From Agriotes lineatus (taxonomy: Eukaryota > Arthropoda > Insecta > Coleoptera > Elateridae), in the NCBI GenBank assembly GCA_940337035.1, contig OW679202.1, forward strand, positions 45,587,763 through 45,651,762: a stretch of DNA of 64,000 bases. Reading direction: 5' to 3'. Of this stretch, positions 1 through 11,837 are shown piece by piece. Each line of letters starts with the position of its first letter. Position 1 is the first letter of the stretch. A program made the position numbers and the translations under genes. The notes beneath the pieces were generated by a model. It saw only the letters and a list, made by a program, of their open reading frames with translations, searched no databases and was not told where the DNA came from.

Positions 1-49
1 CCCAGTAAAAGGAAAGAGTCAACTTAAAAATCATAATCTTGCATAATCT

Positions 50-110
50 GCATGCAAAATATCGTCATCCTGCAAAAAATAGTTTTTGAGTTTTAGACGA
101 GGGAAGTAAA
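50..110 (-). repeat. HINE-like dispersed repeat, short deleted copy
   Basis: Matches the recurring pair of motifs seen in the full copies on this strand: the segment reading gcaaaatatcgtcatcctgc followed by tagtttttgag, then the terminal motif agacgagggaagtaaaa. The (GTCT)n tract that normally lies between them is missing, so this is an internally deleted copy. Confidence 0.6.
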
Positions 111-229
111 AACATTTTTTTAACTTCAGAATATGCAAAATTGTCTCAAATTAACATATACCTAATATGAAACGCATATCTCAAACCGTTTGACGAAGAC
201 AGGTTTGGTCCAGTACATAATACCCTGTA

Positions 230-3075
230 TAATCATTTATGGTCTAGCAACACATATCCAAGTTTATGGAGGAAAGCTATAATAATCTCGAACAAAGACA
301 CTACGTTTATGAATAGCTAGCGCCGAATACCTTTAACAAATACGTTAAAGTAAACTTCTATCAAGTATGGTAAACAGAAGGCTAGCCTGGTACTTAGACG
401 ACCAAAACAAATTAGCTGCCGAACAAAGCGGTTTTAGGAAGACGCGGTTCACTCTAGATCAACCTCCACAATTACAAATGGGAATCAAAAACGCCTTCGT
501 AACTAAATAAGAGATAATAGTTATTTTTTTATGTCTCTAAAGCATATGAAATGACCTGGAACATCAACATTATAAACTCTTTAGAGTAGCGTTTTAAGGG
601 AAAACCAGTGCATTTGATTGAAACGTTTAAATCGAAAGCACATTATCTAAGAAACAATTCCAAAAGAATTGTGTTCCACAGGGATCAGTTCTCAAGGCAT
701 CCCTATTCCTTGTAGCAATAAATGATATAATAAATACAGTTAAAAACCCAGTCAAAGTACTACTTTTTGTTGATGACATTATAATATACTCTATATATTC
801 AGACATCAATCCACTTTTTGAGAAAACACAATCCCGAAACCCCCAATTTAAATTTAAATATACAACCTCTCGAATATGTTACGGAAATGTGCTATCTAGG
901 AGTAATTTACGATCAAAAGTTAACATGGACACAGCATCTCAACGTTATAAAAGATAATTGCAAAAAAGCACATAATTAAGATTGTTATTCATAACCATTA
1001 GAATAAGGCTACTTCTATGACTTTAGCCAATACACTCGTTAGATTCAAATTGGAATACGCCAGTATCATATACTTAGAGGCAAAACCTAACACCCTAAAA
1101 GTTGTAGATTCGGTATATAATATAAGCTTAAGAATAGCAATAGGAGCCTTCAGAAGTAGCCCAGTTTTAAGCCTTTACAGTGAAAGTGGCCAGCTGCCAC
1201 TAGAATACGGAAGAGACTTACAGCTACTAAATTATACGCTTACAGTCACAACCAATACCTCTATGTAATCCAACCTAAACCAAAACCTATACCGTCTAAG
1301 ATCCTATTATCATACCCCCTTATATATTCCTGCGCTACGCTTAAGGAATAAATAAAATTAAACCATAACAACCTATTCCAACTATTATCAACCATCCCTC
1401 CATGGATAAAAAACCCCAACACGGATAGAACTAACATAGCTCCCAAAACATGATATCCTACCAGTAATTTATAAAACAAATTTAAATGAACTGTTAGTGA
1501 ATTTCCGAACTATGTACATTTATACACCGACGGCTCTCGAACAAGCGAAAACACCGGAAGTGCATTTACATACGCCAACTATACCGAAAGTTTCAAACCC
1601 AGTGATAGTGCATCAGTCTTCACAGCAGAGCTCCACGCAATTTAAATAGAACTGGAGTTTGCCGTAAAACGTACAGAAGTCAACTACTTGGTTTTACCGG
1701 ACTTTTTAAGCACCATTGAAAGATTGAAAAACATATATAGCGATAACGCGTATGTAATAAAAATTCATGATATAATACTCAGCGATTGGAGAAACTCAAA
1801 TAAGTCTGTAACATTTATATGGAGATTAGGGACCTGTTATACGCGAACGACATGGCCGTAGTGGCTAAAAATTGGAGGCGACTACAAGATCTGTTAAAGA
1901 CCTGGAGTGGTGTGCTAACAAGTAATAGCCTCAGAATAAATAAAGACAAGACGGAAGTGATAGTGGTGTTCAAAGAGGAAAAACAATTAGAATAGAGTTG
2001 GAGGGAGTAACTCTCAAGGAAGTTAATACATTCAAATACTTAGGGGCCAATACAGATCAAGTAGGCCATTTAGAGTACGAAGTAAATAGCAGAATAGGCA
2101 GTGTCGCGAAGGCCTACTACGCGATAGGGAAATCCTTTTCGGTAAAAAAGGGCATCTCTAAGGAAACGAAAGTCACATTTTTTGACATTGTTTTAGTGCC
2201 AATCCTTATATATGGGAGTGAATCATGAGCCCTGATTGAGAAGCTGAAATCGAAAATCCAGGCACTAGAAGGAACTGGATAAAGAACGAGGAAATCAAGA
2301 AAAAAATGGGAACAACGCCGGTAATGGAGGCAATAGAACGTAACCAGTTGCGGTGGTTTGGACATGTCGTGAGGATGGCAGCCAATAGAATAGTCAAAAA
2401 TAGTGGGAGATGTGGGTATATGGGAGCAGAGGCAGACCCTAGAAGACATGTAACAGCAGCGTGGCTATGGCAATAGCAGAAAGGGGACTAAATTGGAGAA
2501 CAGCTAAAGAACTGGCGAAAAACAGGAAGGAGTGGAGAAGACTACACATGGGAACCCTTTGATGGAAACTCGCATACCTCGACACCCAGTAAGGGCAACA
2601 TAGGTGAGTAAATAAGTAACACTTACATGGATTTCTAGACATGTCGATATCCATGGAAATGAAGTAGCAAACAGTGCAACAAAACAAGCAATGATGAACC
2701 AGGAAATTGATGGTAAGAACTAACCAATCTCGGGCCTAAAAAGAGCAAAAAACACAATTAAGAAGAAATGGTATGCCTACTGGAGCCAAAGTCAAGACAA
2801 CAAGCTGAGACTAATTAAGAATACACCACAGAACTACATTCCTCAGCTACCACTTAAAAGAAAGAAGGAAGTGGTATACAACAGAGTAAAAATAAACTAT
2901 TGTTTAGTGACACATCGAAAAGAAGTACCCCCAGAATGTGATCAATGCGCTACAATTATTATTGTTAAACACATCTTGTGTAGCTGTATAAAATTTTCGC
3001 AGGAAAGAAAGCTGTACAACATCGAAGGTCTCCAGATACAAAATGTATTAAAGAATAGTAGAACCAGCATTTAAA
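230..3075 (+). pseudogene. RNase H-bearing LINE (I/Jockey-like) ORF2 relic, interrupted
   Basis: Decayed ORF2 of a non-LTR retrotransposon. In order: palm residues around 367-470 with the motif AEQSGFR, a degenerate catalytic box FVDD near 765-780 (normally YADD), CYLGV near 890, and a thumb at 1017-1240 with RFKLEYASI and GAFRSSPV. An RNase H domain follows, with YTDGS near 1522 and TAELHAI near 1624, interrupted at 1822 and resuming at 2619 with HVDIHGNEVANSA. A Cys-rich tail, ECDQC near 2934 and VKHIL, matches the zinc-binding C-terminus usual after RNase H in such elements. Stops and frameshifts are numerous. The catalytic Asp that normally follows HGNE is Asn here. The interruption at 1823-2618 is another LINE. 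Assignment to the I versus Jockey group is inference. Confidence 0.8.
1823..2618 (+). pseudogene. Nested 5'-truncated LINE 3' end with degenerate target duplication
   Basis: A second LINE fragment lies inside the RNase H domain of the surrounding LINE. It starts in the RT palm with DLLYANDMAVVA (normally YADD), continues with NSLRINKDKTEV, then TFKYLGANTD near 2030, and ends with the usual C-terminal block QLRWFGHVVRMA near 2345. It finishes in a short tract gtgagtaaataagta. The flanks acatttatatgg (1811-1822) and acacttacatgg (2619-2630) match at 10 of 12 positions with two transitions, as expected for an old target-site duplication. 5' truncation plus a simple-repeat 3' end fits target-primed reverse transcription. 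The clade is uncertain. Confidence 0.75.
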
Positions 3076-4144
3076 ACCTTTTCAAATATTTGCAATGTAC
3101 TAACTTGTACTATAAGATGAAAGAGTAAACAAACTGTAATAGGTATCTAAAGTCGCAGTTATTAGGGCACATTAAATAATTAATAAAAGAAAATATTTGA
3201 ATTACTGGCTCGCAGACCATATGGCAATTTCAGCAGGGATACCAACGTAATGAATAAAGAGTTAAAGAAAATAAGTATAAAAATTACGATTATTGCTATT
3301 CCAACAAAAGAGAAAATACGTTAACTAGACGAGACGAATATAAAACAAATACCTGGACTTCATGATAGAAAGTAATAGAAAATTAAACAAGGATGTAAGT
3401 GACAAATGGGAAAAGTTGGACGAGACATTCAGTTCTATGAAGAATATTATTTTGGGAAAAAGAAAAGTTACCGAAGAATATGAAAATAGAACTAATAAAA
3501 AAGCGGTTATCGGTGCAGGTTTTAACAGACATATATAAAAGTAGAATTGAGGCGATATACATAAGATTTTCCTGGTGAATAAAAGCAAAAACAGGATAAG
3601 ATAGAATACAACATGAATTATTTAGACAGAATTTAATCATGTTATCGGTTGTAGTAATAATACTTGAAAAACAAGTAGGTGGTTGGAGTTTCAGCGACGA
3701 AATGCTAACGAGAAAGGTATTTGAATCAAGAATATATAGGGAAAACAGAAACTATAGACCAAGAAGAAGGGGCTAAAAGAAGCAGGATATGAAATAAGAA
3801 TACCATGAGAAGACAATGTCATAAACAAAAATATATGGCTAAAAATGTGCAAGAAGTGAAAAACTCAACTCAAATGGTCTTACACTTTACAGTAGCATTA
3901 AAAGTAAGTAAGTAAGCAGTTTTTGCGGCTAAAAACTCATTAAGTATATTTAATGATTAATGAGTTACATAATGGAGATATTTGCAATAGTTCAACTGCT
4001 GCTTCAGTCGCATTTGAATAAAACGTAGTCCTAGTTTGGGTTCTAATAATTTGCTAAGTTGTCAGGTCATTTTGTATTTTAATTAGCCACCTAGGCTTTA
4101 GGGCAGCGTGCCCGTATGCTAAACCCTTTTAGTTACTTATTTGG
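3076..4144. other. A-rich stretch, unrecognised, ending in GTAA repeats
   Basis: The plus strand at about 3200-3890 is purine-rich with short open stretches that look LINE-like in composition (for example KTQLKWSYTLQ near 3865), but I cannot identify a family. A short tandem gtaagtaagtaag at about 3902-3915 resembles the simple 3' tail of a retroelement. Nothing is recognised in 3920-4144. Confidence 0.3.
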
Positions 4145-5890
4145 CTTCATCGCCTAATTCCATAATAATGATTTTGCACATATTTGGCCCCAAGCGCAGT
4201 ATTTCTCGTCATCCGGAGCACCCCTTTGTTGGTACTTTGACAATCGGGTGTTAACGCTCGCAGGATTTCCGAACCTTCTAGAATTTACGCTGTTGGTGTG
4301 ACTGCGAGGCCTCGCGCTCTCTTCGTCACCGGCACTTATTTGTTTTATTGGGCGCCTCGCCATTGGCTGTCTTTGTCACCGGCACTTATTTGTTTCATCT
4401 TATCGCCTTACGATTGGCTGCCGAGATATAGTCACGTGGGGACGCGACCGATGTGTTATGTTGCAGCGTTTCCCTCTTGGCAGTTGATCGCAGCCCGTTG
4501 CAGAAAGCGATCGTTTGGTGGTTGTGTTATCCAGGCGGCGTCCTTTGGCCCCTTAGGTGCCCGAGGACGCCTGCCGCTGTTGATTAATATTGTTGCCGTG
4601 GAGGCCCCCTTTGGTGTTGCCCGTTTCGAGGTGTTGCAGCGAGCGCTGCGAGAATTGTTTCACCTTCGATAGGTGTTGTGGTTGTGGGAGCTCCGAATTG
4701 TTTCGGCGTAGCGTGGGTGCATCTTGAGTCCAGTTTCTGCTCCCGTAAGTAAGGGGTCGTCCCCTTCATCTCGACATTCGAGGATCTGTCCCGCAGAACG
4801 TAAGTGGCCCATTTTCGTCGTCAAGTTGTACGCGTCCTGACGCGTCGCACGTCGCCATTATGGCGGATACCCACTCATCACTATAACCGTCGAATATCGA
4901 ATGTACCTGCCGCCTAAGACTGCAGCCTGTCGCAACTCAACTGTACCAGGCTTCCCGACCGCCTACGTATTAAGGTATGTGTATTTGAACTGATTACCGT
5001 TGTGAACGCGAGTGTTCCTGTCCCGCGGGGAGCATTAAGTCCCGTGTGCGAGTTGTTTTGGAACGCCGCGAGCGAGCCCGTCACATCTCTTGTGCCTACA
5101 GGCACTGTCGTCATATTTGCCCGCATTTCCAAATTACAGACTGTCTATTTTACAAGGGCTTGCATTACTGTATGTTGCATAAGGCTTCGCGCCCACATGC
5201 TGCGCATCCATTTCGAATTTTAGACTGTATCTTTGCACGGGCTTGCGCCTAGTGCTATCTTGTTTATTCTGTACATCTGTCGCTAGGCTTAGAACGTGCG
5301 CCAGCTGGTGTTTTCTTAGATATAATATATATATATAGGGCGACGCACTCCGCTGCCCCATTGTAACCCGTGATTCAATATATGACTTGTTAATTAAGGG
5401 AACTATTGTTTTGTTTCGACTTGTGCATGTTCTGTTTCAGATAAGCGCCCCTTCAGTGTAATGATTATTGTGCGACGGGACGAGGGAGCCTTGAGCGTAC
5501 AGGTGGGTGAGACAGCTGCGTAGTCGCGGCCGGATGGCATCTAATTACAATCTTTGCATAAAGCAATCCCGAAATTGTTATGTGAACTTGCAACTCATGA
5601 GTAACCCTATAGACGGAGTGTCTTGAATACTTCGCCCCCGTCTAACCGCCCAGGCCCGGTTATTCGGGTTAAGACAGGCTTGGTGGCGCCCTATTTATTT
5701 TACCATTATTTACCGACCCTCTGGCCGTTACCCTTAGGTAATCTCGTTAAGAACCCGCCCAACTCCACTGAGAGTCTAGCCGGCCTATCTTGTTGCGGCT
5801 GGGTAGCGGCCTAGGAGAAGTTTCGTCCCGATTTCGTCCATTACGGCAAGCGCCGGCCGTTTCGTTTATGTATGAGCCGGTGCGGTGTCG
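4145..5890. other. GC-rich, CpG-rich block with tandem duplications (LTR-like or promoter-like)
   Basis: Composition shifts sharply from AT-rich flanks to a CpG-rich segment of about 1.7 kb. A unit of about 55 bp is duplicated at roughly 4320-4430; each copy holds gtcaccggcacttatttgtt followed by an inverted-CCAAT element (cattggctg, then cgattggctg). A second duplication with a period of about 84 bp spans 5125-5250 (the atttc..agactgt..gggcttgc motif). A TATA-rich string lies at 5319-5339 just before a GC-rich run. There is no credible long ORF. These traits fit the U3 and leader of an LTR element or a CpG promoter. No matching LTR, primer-binding site or first exon was found. Confidence 0.45.
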
Positions 5891-6771
5891 TAAAGACCGT
5901 TTAAGACCGTAACAAAGTGATCTTTAATCTAAATAGCAGAATGTAATTCTTGAAATTTTCATTGATTATCGATTTATTTTGAGACATTTATCGGGCATTC
6001 TGAACAATTCCACAAAGAAATATAAAAATTTAAGAATTGAGCTATTCAGTTGATCATATAGTCACGACAATATATTGCTATGACGTTAAATGAGTTTAAT
6101 TGAAATTTATTATTATTTTCAGGGTTTTATACTGTTTTATTTTACTTCTTACTTTTTTTGTCTACAGGTCGAGCATGCAATTGTAACAAAATTAATTGTT
6201 TGACTCTTTACCGCTTTGGGTTAGTGCAGAATTCAATTAGAACATACACAAACTAAAAACCATAACATTTTAATACGATTCAATTGTTCTTTATTACTAA
6301 TAAATCTGTATTTCTAATACTGAATAAATTTGTTTAAATATTATTGTAAGTTGAAATGTAAATAGTTTTCAATTCAATTTTATGCAATTAATACTGTGTG
6401 TTTACATAAAGGTTATTTTTAATTATATTATAGATAACGTTTAATCTTATATCGTTTATTAAACTTTTATTTCTTGAACACTGTTATTTTATTACATTTA
6501 TCTGTCGTTAATTTTTTGCTACTTGATTATAATCGATTCTGTACTTGTTAAAATTAGCAGTTTAATTCTGTTGCTTACTGATTTTGTTCTCAAATCTGGT
6601 ATTGATTTATATAAATTTAGTGTACCCTTACATGATGAAATCTTTCTTCGAGCTCATGTCGTCTGTTATTAGTTGGCAAATAGACTTTGCAGCAGCTATA
6701 TCCTCATTAATTCTCGTACAGTCGTCAGCAACCACTAGGTTTCGGTCATGCACAATTAACCTCTTCATTGC
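5891..6771. other. AT-rich spacer, nothing recognised
   Basis: Strongly AT-rich sequence with no domain, repeat family or RNA gene that I recognise. Short open frames here have no recognisable motifs. Confidence 0.6.
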
Positions 6772-7381
6772 TTTTTACTTCCCTTGTCTGAAAGACGAAG
6801 GAAGTGTTGTAATAGCGAAAAAATCACCTTCCGAGATTTCTTCAGAAAAACAGGTTTTCTCAATTCCGTCAGTCTGTCTGTCTGTCTGCCTATTGGCGGT
6901 ATAATTCAAAAACTATTTGTCGAAGGAAGGTGATATTTTGCATACACATTATATATATACCTGGCATGAAACCGTGAAAATTTCAGACGAATATATACAG
7001 GCAGGGTGAGCAACTTAACAAAAAAAAAATTTATTTTTCATTTAACATAGTAATAGATACAAGTAATAATTTGTATATAGTGCAGGCTGTATTCCTACTA
7101 AAAATGGGAGCCAATAGATACAGAATAAATGTTTTACGATACAAAAAGGAGGTATAAATTAGCGCGTTACTAAATATAGCTGCGACGCAGAAATTCGAAA
7201 GGTCGGTGCTCCGTGGCGCAGGTAGAAATTGCCCAGTCCCTTACAATATCCCAGAAAACGTTGGGGCTGCACACGCGGTCCGCCTGCCGTTCGAATTCGA
7301 CCACCGGTAACGTTTCTTTTATTTGAAAATTTATTTAATTTATTAGAAACGTGAATATATTTTTACTTCTAACTTAATTTC

Positions 7382-9128
7382 TTCTTCTTCTTCTTTTTGT
7401 AAGGCGAAACGCCTGTTTATTCTGGGTTGCATTCCTCTGTTGGTGCCTTGAACTTGATACTGACTTCCAGCTATCGCGCCATCTCTTTGAGGATCTTCCT
7501 GGTGGTCGTGTTCCTCTTGGCTTTTCATTGCGTGCTATTTTGACGAGCCGATTGTCTGCCATCCTGTTTAGATGTTCGTTCCACTCGCGCCTTCTTGCTC
7601 GTGCCCATCGTGCCACATCTCTTACTGTGCATTTTTCTCTTATGAACGTGTTTCTTTGTCTGTCCTATAGTGTATGGCCGGCTATTAGTCTTAAAGCGCT
7701 CATTTCAGTTGTTCTCACCTATTTTTTAGTTACAGCGGTGTCAGCTCTGGTCTCGGCTGCGTGTGTTAGCACCGGTCTGACACAGGTCTTATACAGGGTG
7801 TCCGGAAATTGCGTGTACAACGGAAGACCACAAGTTCCTTAGCCCAAAATATGATAATTTAACTCAACGTAGGTACCTATATGCAAAGTTGATTTGGTTA
7901 GCCGCTAGCGGGCTTTAAAAATGATTAACTTTTCAAAAATTTTAACCCCTGTATAAATACTACCATATTTTTTCTGGATAGTTACTTTAATTTATAAGCT
8001 ATTTCCTCTCTTACAATATTCTAGATGGGTAAACGGTTTAGCCACAAAAAATATTTTCTAAATCCCTACAAGCCTAGTGTTAAGTTACAATTACTGATTC
8101 AGGCTTAGAAAATATTTTTTGTGGCTAAACCGTTTATCCATCTACAATTTTGTAAGAGAAGAAATAGCTTATAAATTAAAGTAACTATCCAGAAAAAAAA
8201 ATTGGTAGCAATTATACAGGGGGTTAAACAAATATGGATGGATAATTTATTGTGACAAAGTTTTTCAACACCCTGTAATTTTTCCAATTAGGGTTTATTC
8301 CATAAAAAGCTATAGTTTACTAGTACAAACGCATGGCCAAAAAATGAATAAACTCTATCTAAGATTTTTCGACTTATTTAAAAAAAAGCCCTCTATCGGC
8401 TAAAGTAAGCAACTTTGTATATAGGTAACTTGAGTTAAATCATCATATTTCGGGCCAAGGAACTTGTGGTCTTTCGTTGTTCACGCAATTTCCGGGCACC
8501 CTGTATACTCTGGATTTACATTCTGTAGTGAGATGTTTGTTCTTCCATATAACTTGTTTTAGATGACCCGAGATAGTGGGTGCTTTATTTATCTGTTTCC
8601 TCACTTTGTTTTTAAGGTTTCCACAACTTGAAATTTCTGTTCCAAAGTAATTAAATGTCATTACCTGTTCTATTGATATGTTGTCCATTGCCAATTGGCA
8701 GCGTAATGGTTCTTTTGAGATGGTCATTGATTTTGTTTTTGTCGTGGAGATTGACATGTTATATGTTTCGGCAGCAATTTTGAATGTATGGAGAAGTCTT
8801 TGTAAGCGAATTTCGGGCGCCGCTATTAAAACTGCATCATCCGCATAGCATAAGATATTTATAAGGTTGTTTCCAAGCTTGCAACCGAGATCACGTGTTT
8901 TCACGGCTTCTATTATCTTGTCCATGATGAGATTGAACAGTAGTGGGCTTAGACTATCTCCTTGACGAATTCCCTTGTTTTTTTTATTTCTTTTGTAAGT
9001 TGTTTGTTGACCCTTATTTTTGTTGTGTTGTTGGTGATCATGTCTTTTATTAGTTCCTTTTTCTTTTAATATATATAGATATATGATGCCTTTAAGTTTT
9101 ACGCCGTCATATGCTTTTGTTGATTTTT
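7382..9128 (-). pseudogene. APE-type (RTE-like) LINE relic with (GAA)n tail, interrupted
   Basis: Reading right to left: STKAYDGVKLK near 9125, IRQGDSLSPLLFNLIMD near 8960-8910, an intact catalytic box CYADDAVLIA near 8850, then MTFNYFGTEISS and the thumb ending CKSRVY at 8506. The frame resumes across an inserted element as YKTCVRP at 7792 and ends with the C-terminal block WNEHLNRMADNRLVKIAR near 7580-7510 and a (GAA)n 3' tail at 7382-7396. It is 5'-truncated within the RT domain. The family is the same as, or close to, the longer copy at 48922-51926, which also ends in (GAA)n. It sits inside a HINE-like repeat, so it is younger than that copy. Confidence 0.8.
7794..8503. mobile_element. 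Foldback element with long terminal inverted repeats and TA duplication
   Basis: Terminal inverted repeats of about 95 bp begin cagggtg(t/c)ccggaaattg on each side. A second, offset pair of inverted arms inside (about 7940-8080 against 8090-8230, symmetric about 8083) makes most of the element self-complementary. It is flanked by TA (7792-7793 and 8504-8505). Removing the element plus one TA restores the in-frame LINE sequence reading RVYKT, which fixes the boundaries. TA duplication with a CAGGGTG start fits the Tc1/mariner group. There is no coding capacity, so it is non-autonomous. Confidence 0.85.
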
Positions 9129-9193
9129 AAAATTATTTAGTGTCACAATGTGGACGAGGGAAGTTCTGGGTAAAGACTTTTACAGATTTTTTT

Positions 9194-9671
9194 AGCACTA
9201 ACTTTCTTCTTTAAGTGCACGCCTATTGGTATTTTTCTAGACTGGTGTCATTAAAATTTATTTTTAAAATCTATTTTGTTCTTGTTATATTTATAGCCAA
9301 AACTTTGGATATAATTACATTTGATATATCAAAATTACGGATTCCTACTTATCAACCTCTATGGCGTTTTAATTTTACAAATCATATTTGCTGCTCGACT
9401 CGACTCAATATCTTTTTTATTTGATTTATAATTAAGCTGCATGTTAATTATATTTTATTTTAAATGCTTTGCCATTTTAAGATTATGTAGATATATTATT
9501 GGGATGTTTGCATTATACACATATATAATAGGTCGATAATTTTTGCTCTATTTTTTAACAATACTTACAATTTGAAGGACAAGTGGAAAAAGTAAACAAT
9601 ATTTTTAGTTCTTAAAAGAGTGTATTAACATTTTATAATATGATGTATGGTGGTGGATATGTGAATATAAG
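9194..9671. other. AT-rich spacer, nothing recognised
   Basis: No family or domain is recognised between the end of the HINE-like repeat and the hAT target duplication. Confidence 0.6.
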
Positions 9672-9679
9672 CTATGAAG

Positions 9680-11251
9680 CATAGGCAGATCCAGGGACTT
9701 CCTAAGGGGGTCAACTAATTTTTGTAGATTGAACAGTAAAGATAAACTAAGAATTTATAGGTAATGCCTACTATGGAATGGTATTAGGTAGTTATTTAGA
9801 ATAAAAGAGGTAAAAAATAGAAATTGATGTTTCATATTTAATATTTTTCGATTTCAACAAATAAACGACACAAGTAAAATTAACACTATACTTAAAAAAG
9901 GAATATTGAACCGCTATTTTAGCTATATAGGCTATACAGAAATAACAGGAAAAGTAAACTTTACACTATTTAAAAGAAGGAATAATAAACCTTGCTAGCT
10001 ATGCTAAAATTGGGTATATAAAAGTTGTACGTACGAAGGTGGTGCCCGTTACTACCTACATTAGCAAATTTAATAATTTCGTTTTTTTTTCAAATAAAAG
10101 GCTCTGTATAAATTTTTGAAAAACGCTTTTAATGAGTTTTTTTATATGTGACTTCATATCTCTAAATTCAACTGTTTTTCATTTTAAAAAACGATTTGAG
10201 CCACTTAACATGCTTCATTTCAAGAAAACCGACAAGAAACTCCTTATTTTACATACAAATAGACAAGTCAAGTGTATTTACCGAAATAAGTAATATTGAA
10301 ATGTATTTTCACCCATAATTTTTTCCGAGAAAGAAAATACGCACGTTTTTCGGGGAACGTAAGGGTTCTCCAATAATTATTTTTTCTTTAAGTTAGAAAG
10401 TCTATCAGTTCTGTCAAAATAAGCTCCGAAGTCGTTTGACCAACTGTCAATCTCCCCATTATTAGCGGGAATAGAAGTGGATGCAGTTTCAGTTTCTGTG
10501 GAATTTGTTGACAAATCATCTGCTTTCTCTGGATTTTGAATTTCTAGCGTCTTATCCTGATTGACATGAAGGGCAGTGGTTTTTGGTTTGTGTATAAAGG
10601 CGTCTAATGTTTTTTTTGTTTTTTAGAAGGTGGCGCCGTTCTAAAAAAATTAAATAAAACAAGGAGACTAAATTTGCAATAACAAGTTATAAAACCAGTT
10701 AGGAAATGCCTTATTTTGTGTAACGCTTGTGATCGAAGTATAAGTGTCAATTACTTAAAAATCAAGTATGTACGTTTTCGCTTTTACGCGAAATGTTAAA
10801 AATAAGCATTGTTTTACATACGAGTACTTAACTCTAAAATTGAAATTTTGCAGGCTTTGGAAATTTTAAACGTTGACTAACTAGTTTTACAATTTAAAAC
10901 AAACAATGAAAACGTTATGTTGATTAGCAAAATTTAAAAATATTCCGATAACTATGCACCAGGTGCAGTTCATTGTTTTGTCTAGTGGAGACTGGTAAAC
11001 ACTAGACAGGTCACAGAACCGACATCGACGAGCGACGAAAATCCTACCAACGCTGGGGGGTGGGAGCAAATTTGCGCCTATTGGAATTAAAAAGAAATGA
11101 AGAATTTTGAAAAAGCATTCGGCAAATTCAAATTTAAATTACGAGCGGATGCTATAAGGATGCGTTTTGTTTATAATTAATACAAAGTAGTCGCCTTTTT
11201 ATTCGAATACATTTTTTAAGATGCCCAAGGGTGTTAATGGATCCGCCAGTG
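9680..11251 (-). mobile_element. hAT-type DNA transposon, deletion derivative, 8-bp target duplication
   Basis: The left end cataggcagatcca and the right end (read inward on the other strand) cactggcggatcca match at 11 of 14 positions. Both are preceded by the perfect 8-bp duplication ctatgaag (9672-9679 and 11252-11259). An 8-bp duplication and C(A)-type ends with a GGATCCA core are the hAT signature. At 1572 bp it is too short for a complete transposase. It retains one open exon-like stretch on the minus strand (10377-10622), and the rest is AT-rich non-coding sequence. It is probably an internally deleted copy of an autonomous element. Confidence 0.8.
10377..10622 (-). pseudogene. N-terminal fragment of a hAT (ZMYM-like) transposase, inferred
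   Basis: An 81-codon open frame between stops, with no start Met in view, so it is probably an exon or a truncated start. It opens with KTLDAFIHKPK, runs through a Ser/Thr/Glu-rich low-complexity stretch, and ends DFGAYFDRTDRLSNLKKK. A short KTLDxF-type basic head followed by an acidic Ser/Thr linker is typical of the N-terminus of hAT transposases of the ZMYM-like group, ahead of the zinc finger. No zinc finger or DDE part is visible downstream. Its position inside a bounded hAT element supports the call. The protein motif alone would not. Confidence 0.45.
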
Positions 11252-11264
11252 CTATGAAGTAAGC

Positions 11265-11420
11265 TAGAATACAATAGATGAACTTTATATGCATTAGACA
11301 GAAATAGACTTATATGGTACTTAAAATCTAGTATCCCATAATTTAATTTTCCCTAAAAAACAATACATCTTGGTAGTTTATTTCTGTCTAATGCATACAA
11401 AGCTCATAAATTGTATTCTA
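11265..11420. mobile_element. Small foldback element
   Basis: Arms of about 45 bp: tagaatacaat...gcattagacagaaatag at 11265-11310 and its near-complement tatttctgtctaatgcat...attgtattcta at 11376-11420, with a loop of about 65 bp. It lies 5 bp beyond the hAT duplication. No target duplication is evident. Non-coding. Confidence 0.65.
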
Positions 11421-11837
11421 CCTCATTTGATTTTGTATGTTCACATTATCCACCACCAATCTGTGTATCTGTGACAACTTCCAGTCCCAAACTCATTCGG
11501 GGAACTAAAACAGTATAAATCACTACAGGTACTTGGTAGTCATTTTTATAGCTATTTCAATCCGAATGACTGAAAATTAAATTTATGTGATACCCTCAGT
11601 GAATTTAATTGCATCCAAAATAGCGGAATTGTCGTTCACGTATTTGATCAGCACCTCTGGGAAATATTTGGCCTTTTTTTCAAATTTGCTTCTAACTGGA
11701 TTAGCTACAAACGGAGACAAAATGTTGCCCATAGCAGTTGCTTCACGTTGTTCGCGGAATTTTTATGTGCCCCAACATAATCGCTCGGCATCCATCGGGT
11801 GGCGTGACGCACTTCGATCTCTCTAAATGGCCACGTA

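Larger units (their letters stand above)
6772..9193 (+). repeat. HINE-like dispersed repeat, split by a LINE at 7382-9128
   Basis: The left part, 6772-7381, starts with a T run and the hairpin acttcccttgtct/agacgaaggaagt, has a (GTCT)n tract at about 6873-6890, the block ggcggtataattcaaaaac and the gcagggtgagcaac block. A tRNA-like module at about 7210-7305 carries a B-box-like gttcgaattcgacc. The right part, 9129-9193, is the 3' terminal segment, with ggacgagggaagttctgggt near 9151. In uninterrupted copies (for example near 35460-35540) these two parts are contiguous, so the LINE between them is a later insertion. The 5' hairpin arm and the 3' motif are inverted complements, making subterminal inverted repeats. 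The HINE label is inferred from this architecture. Confidence 0.65.

Noticed and set aside
5684..5691. tggcgccc as a tRNA-Lys-type primer-binding site for an LTR in the GC-rich block
   Set aside because: Only eight bases match, it is not preceded by a CA-type LTR end, and no polypurine tract or second LTR was found.
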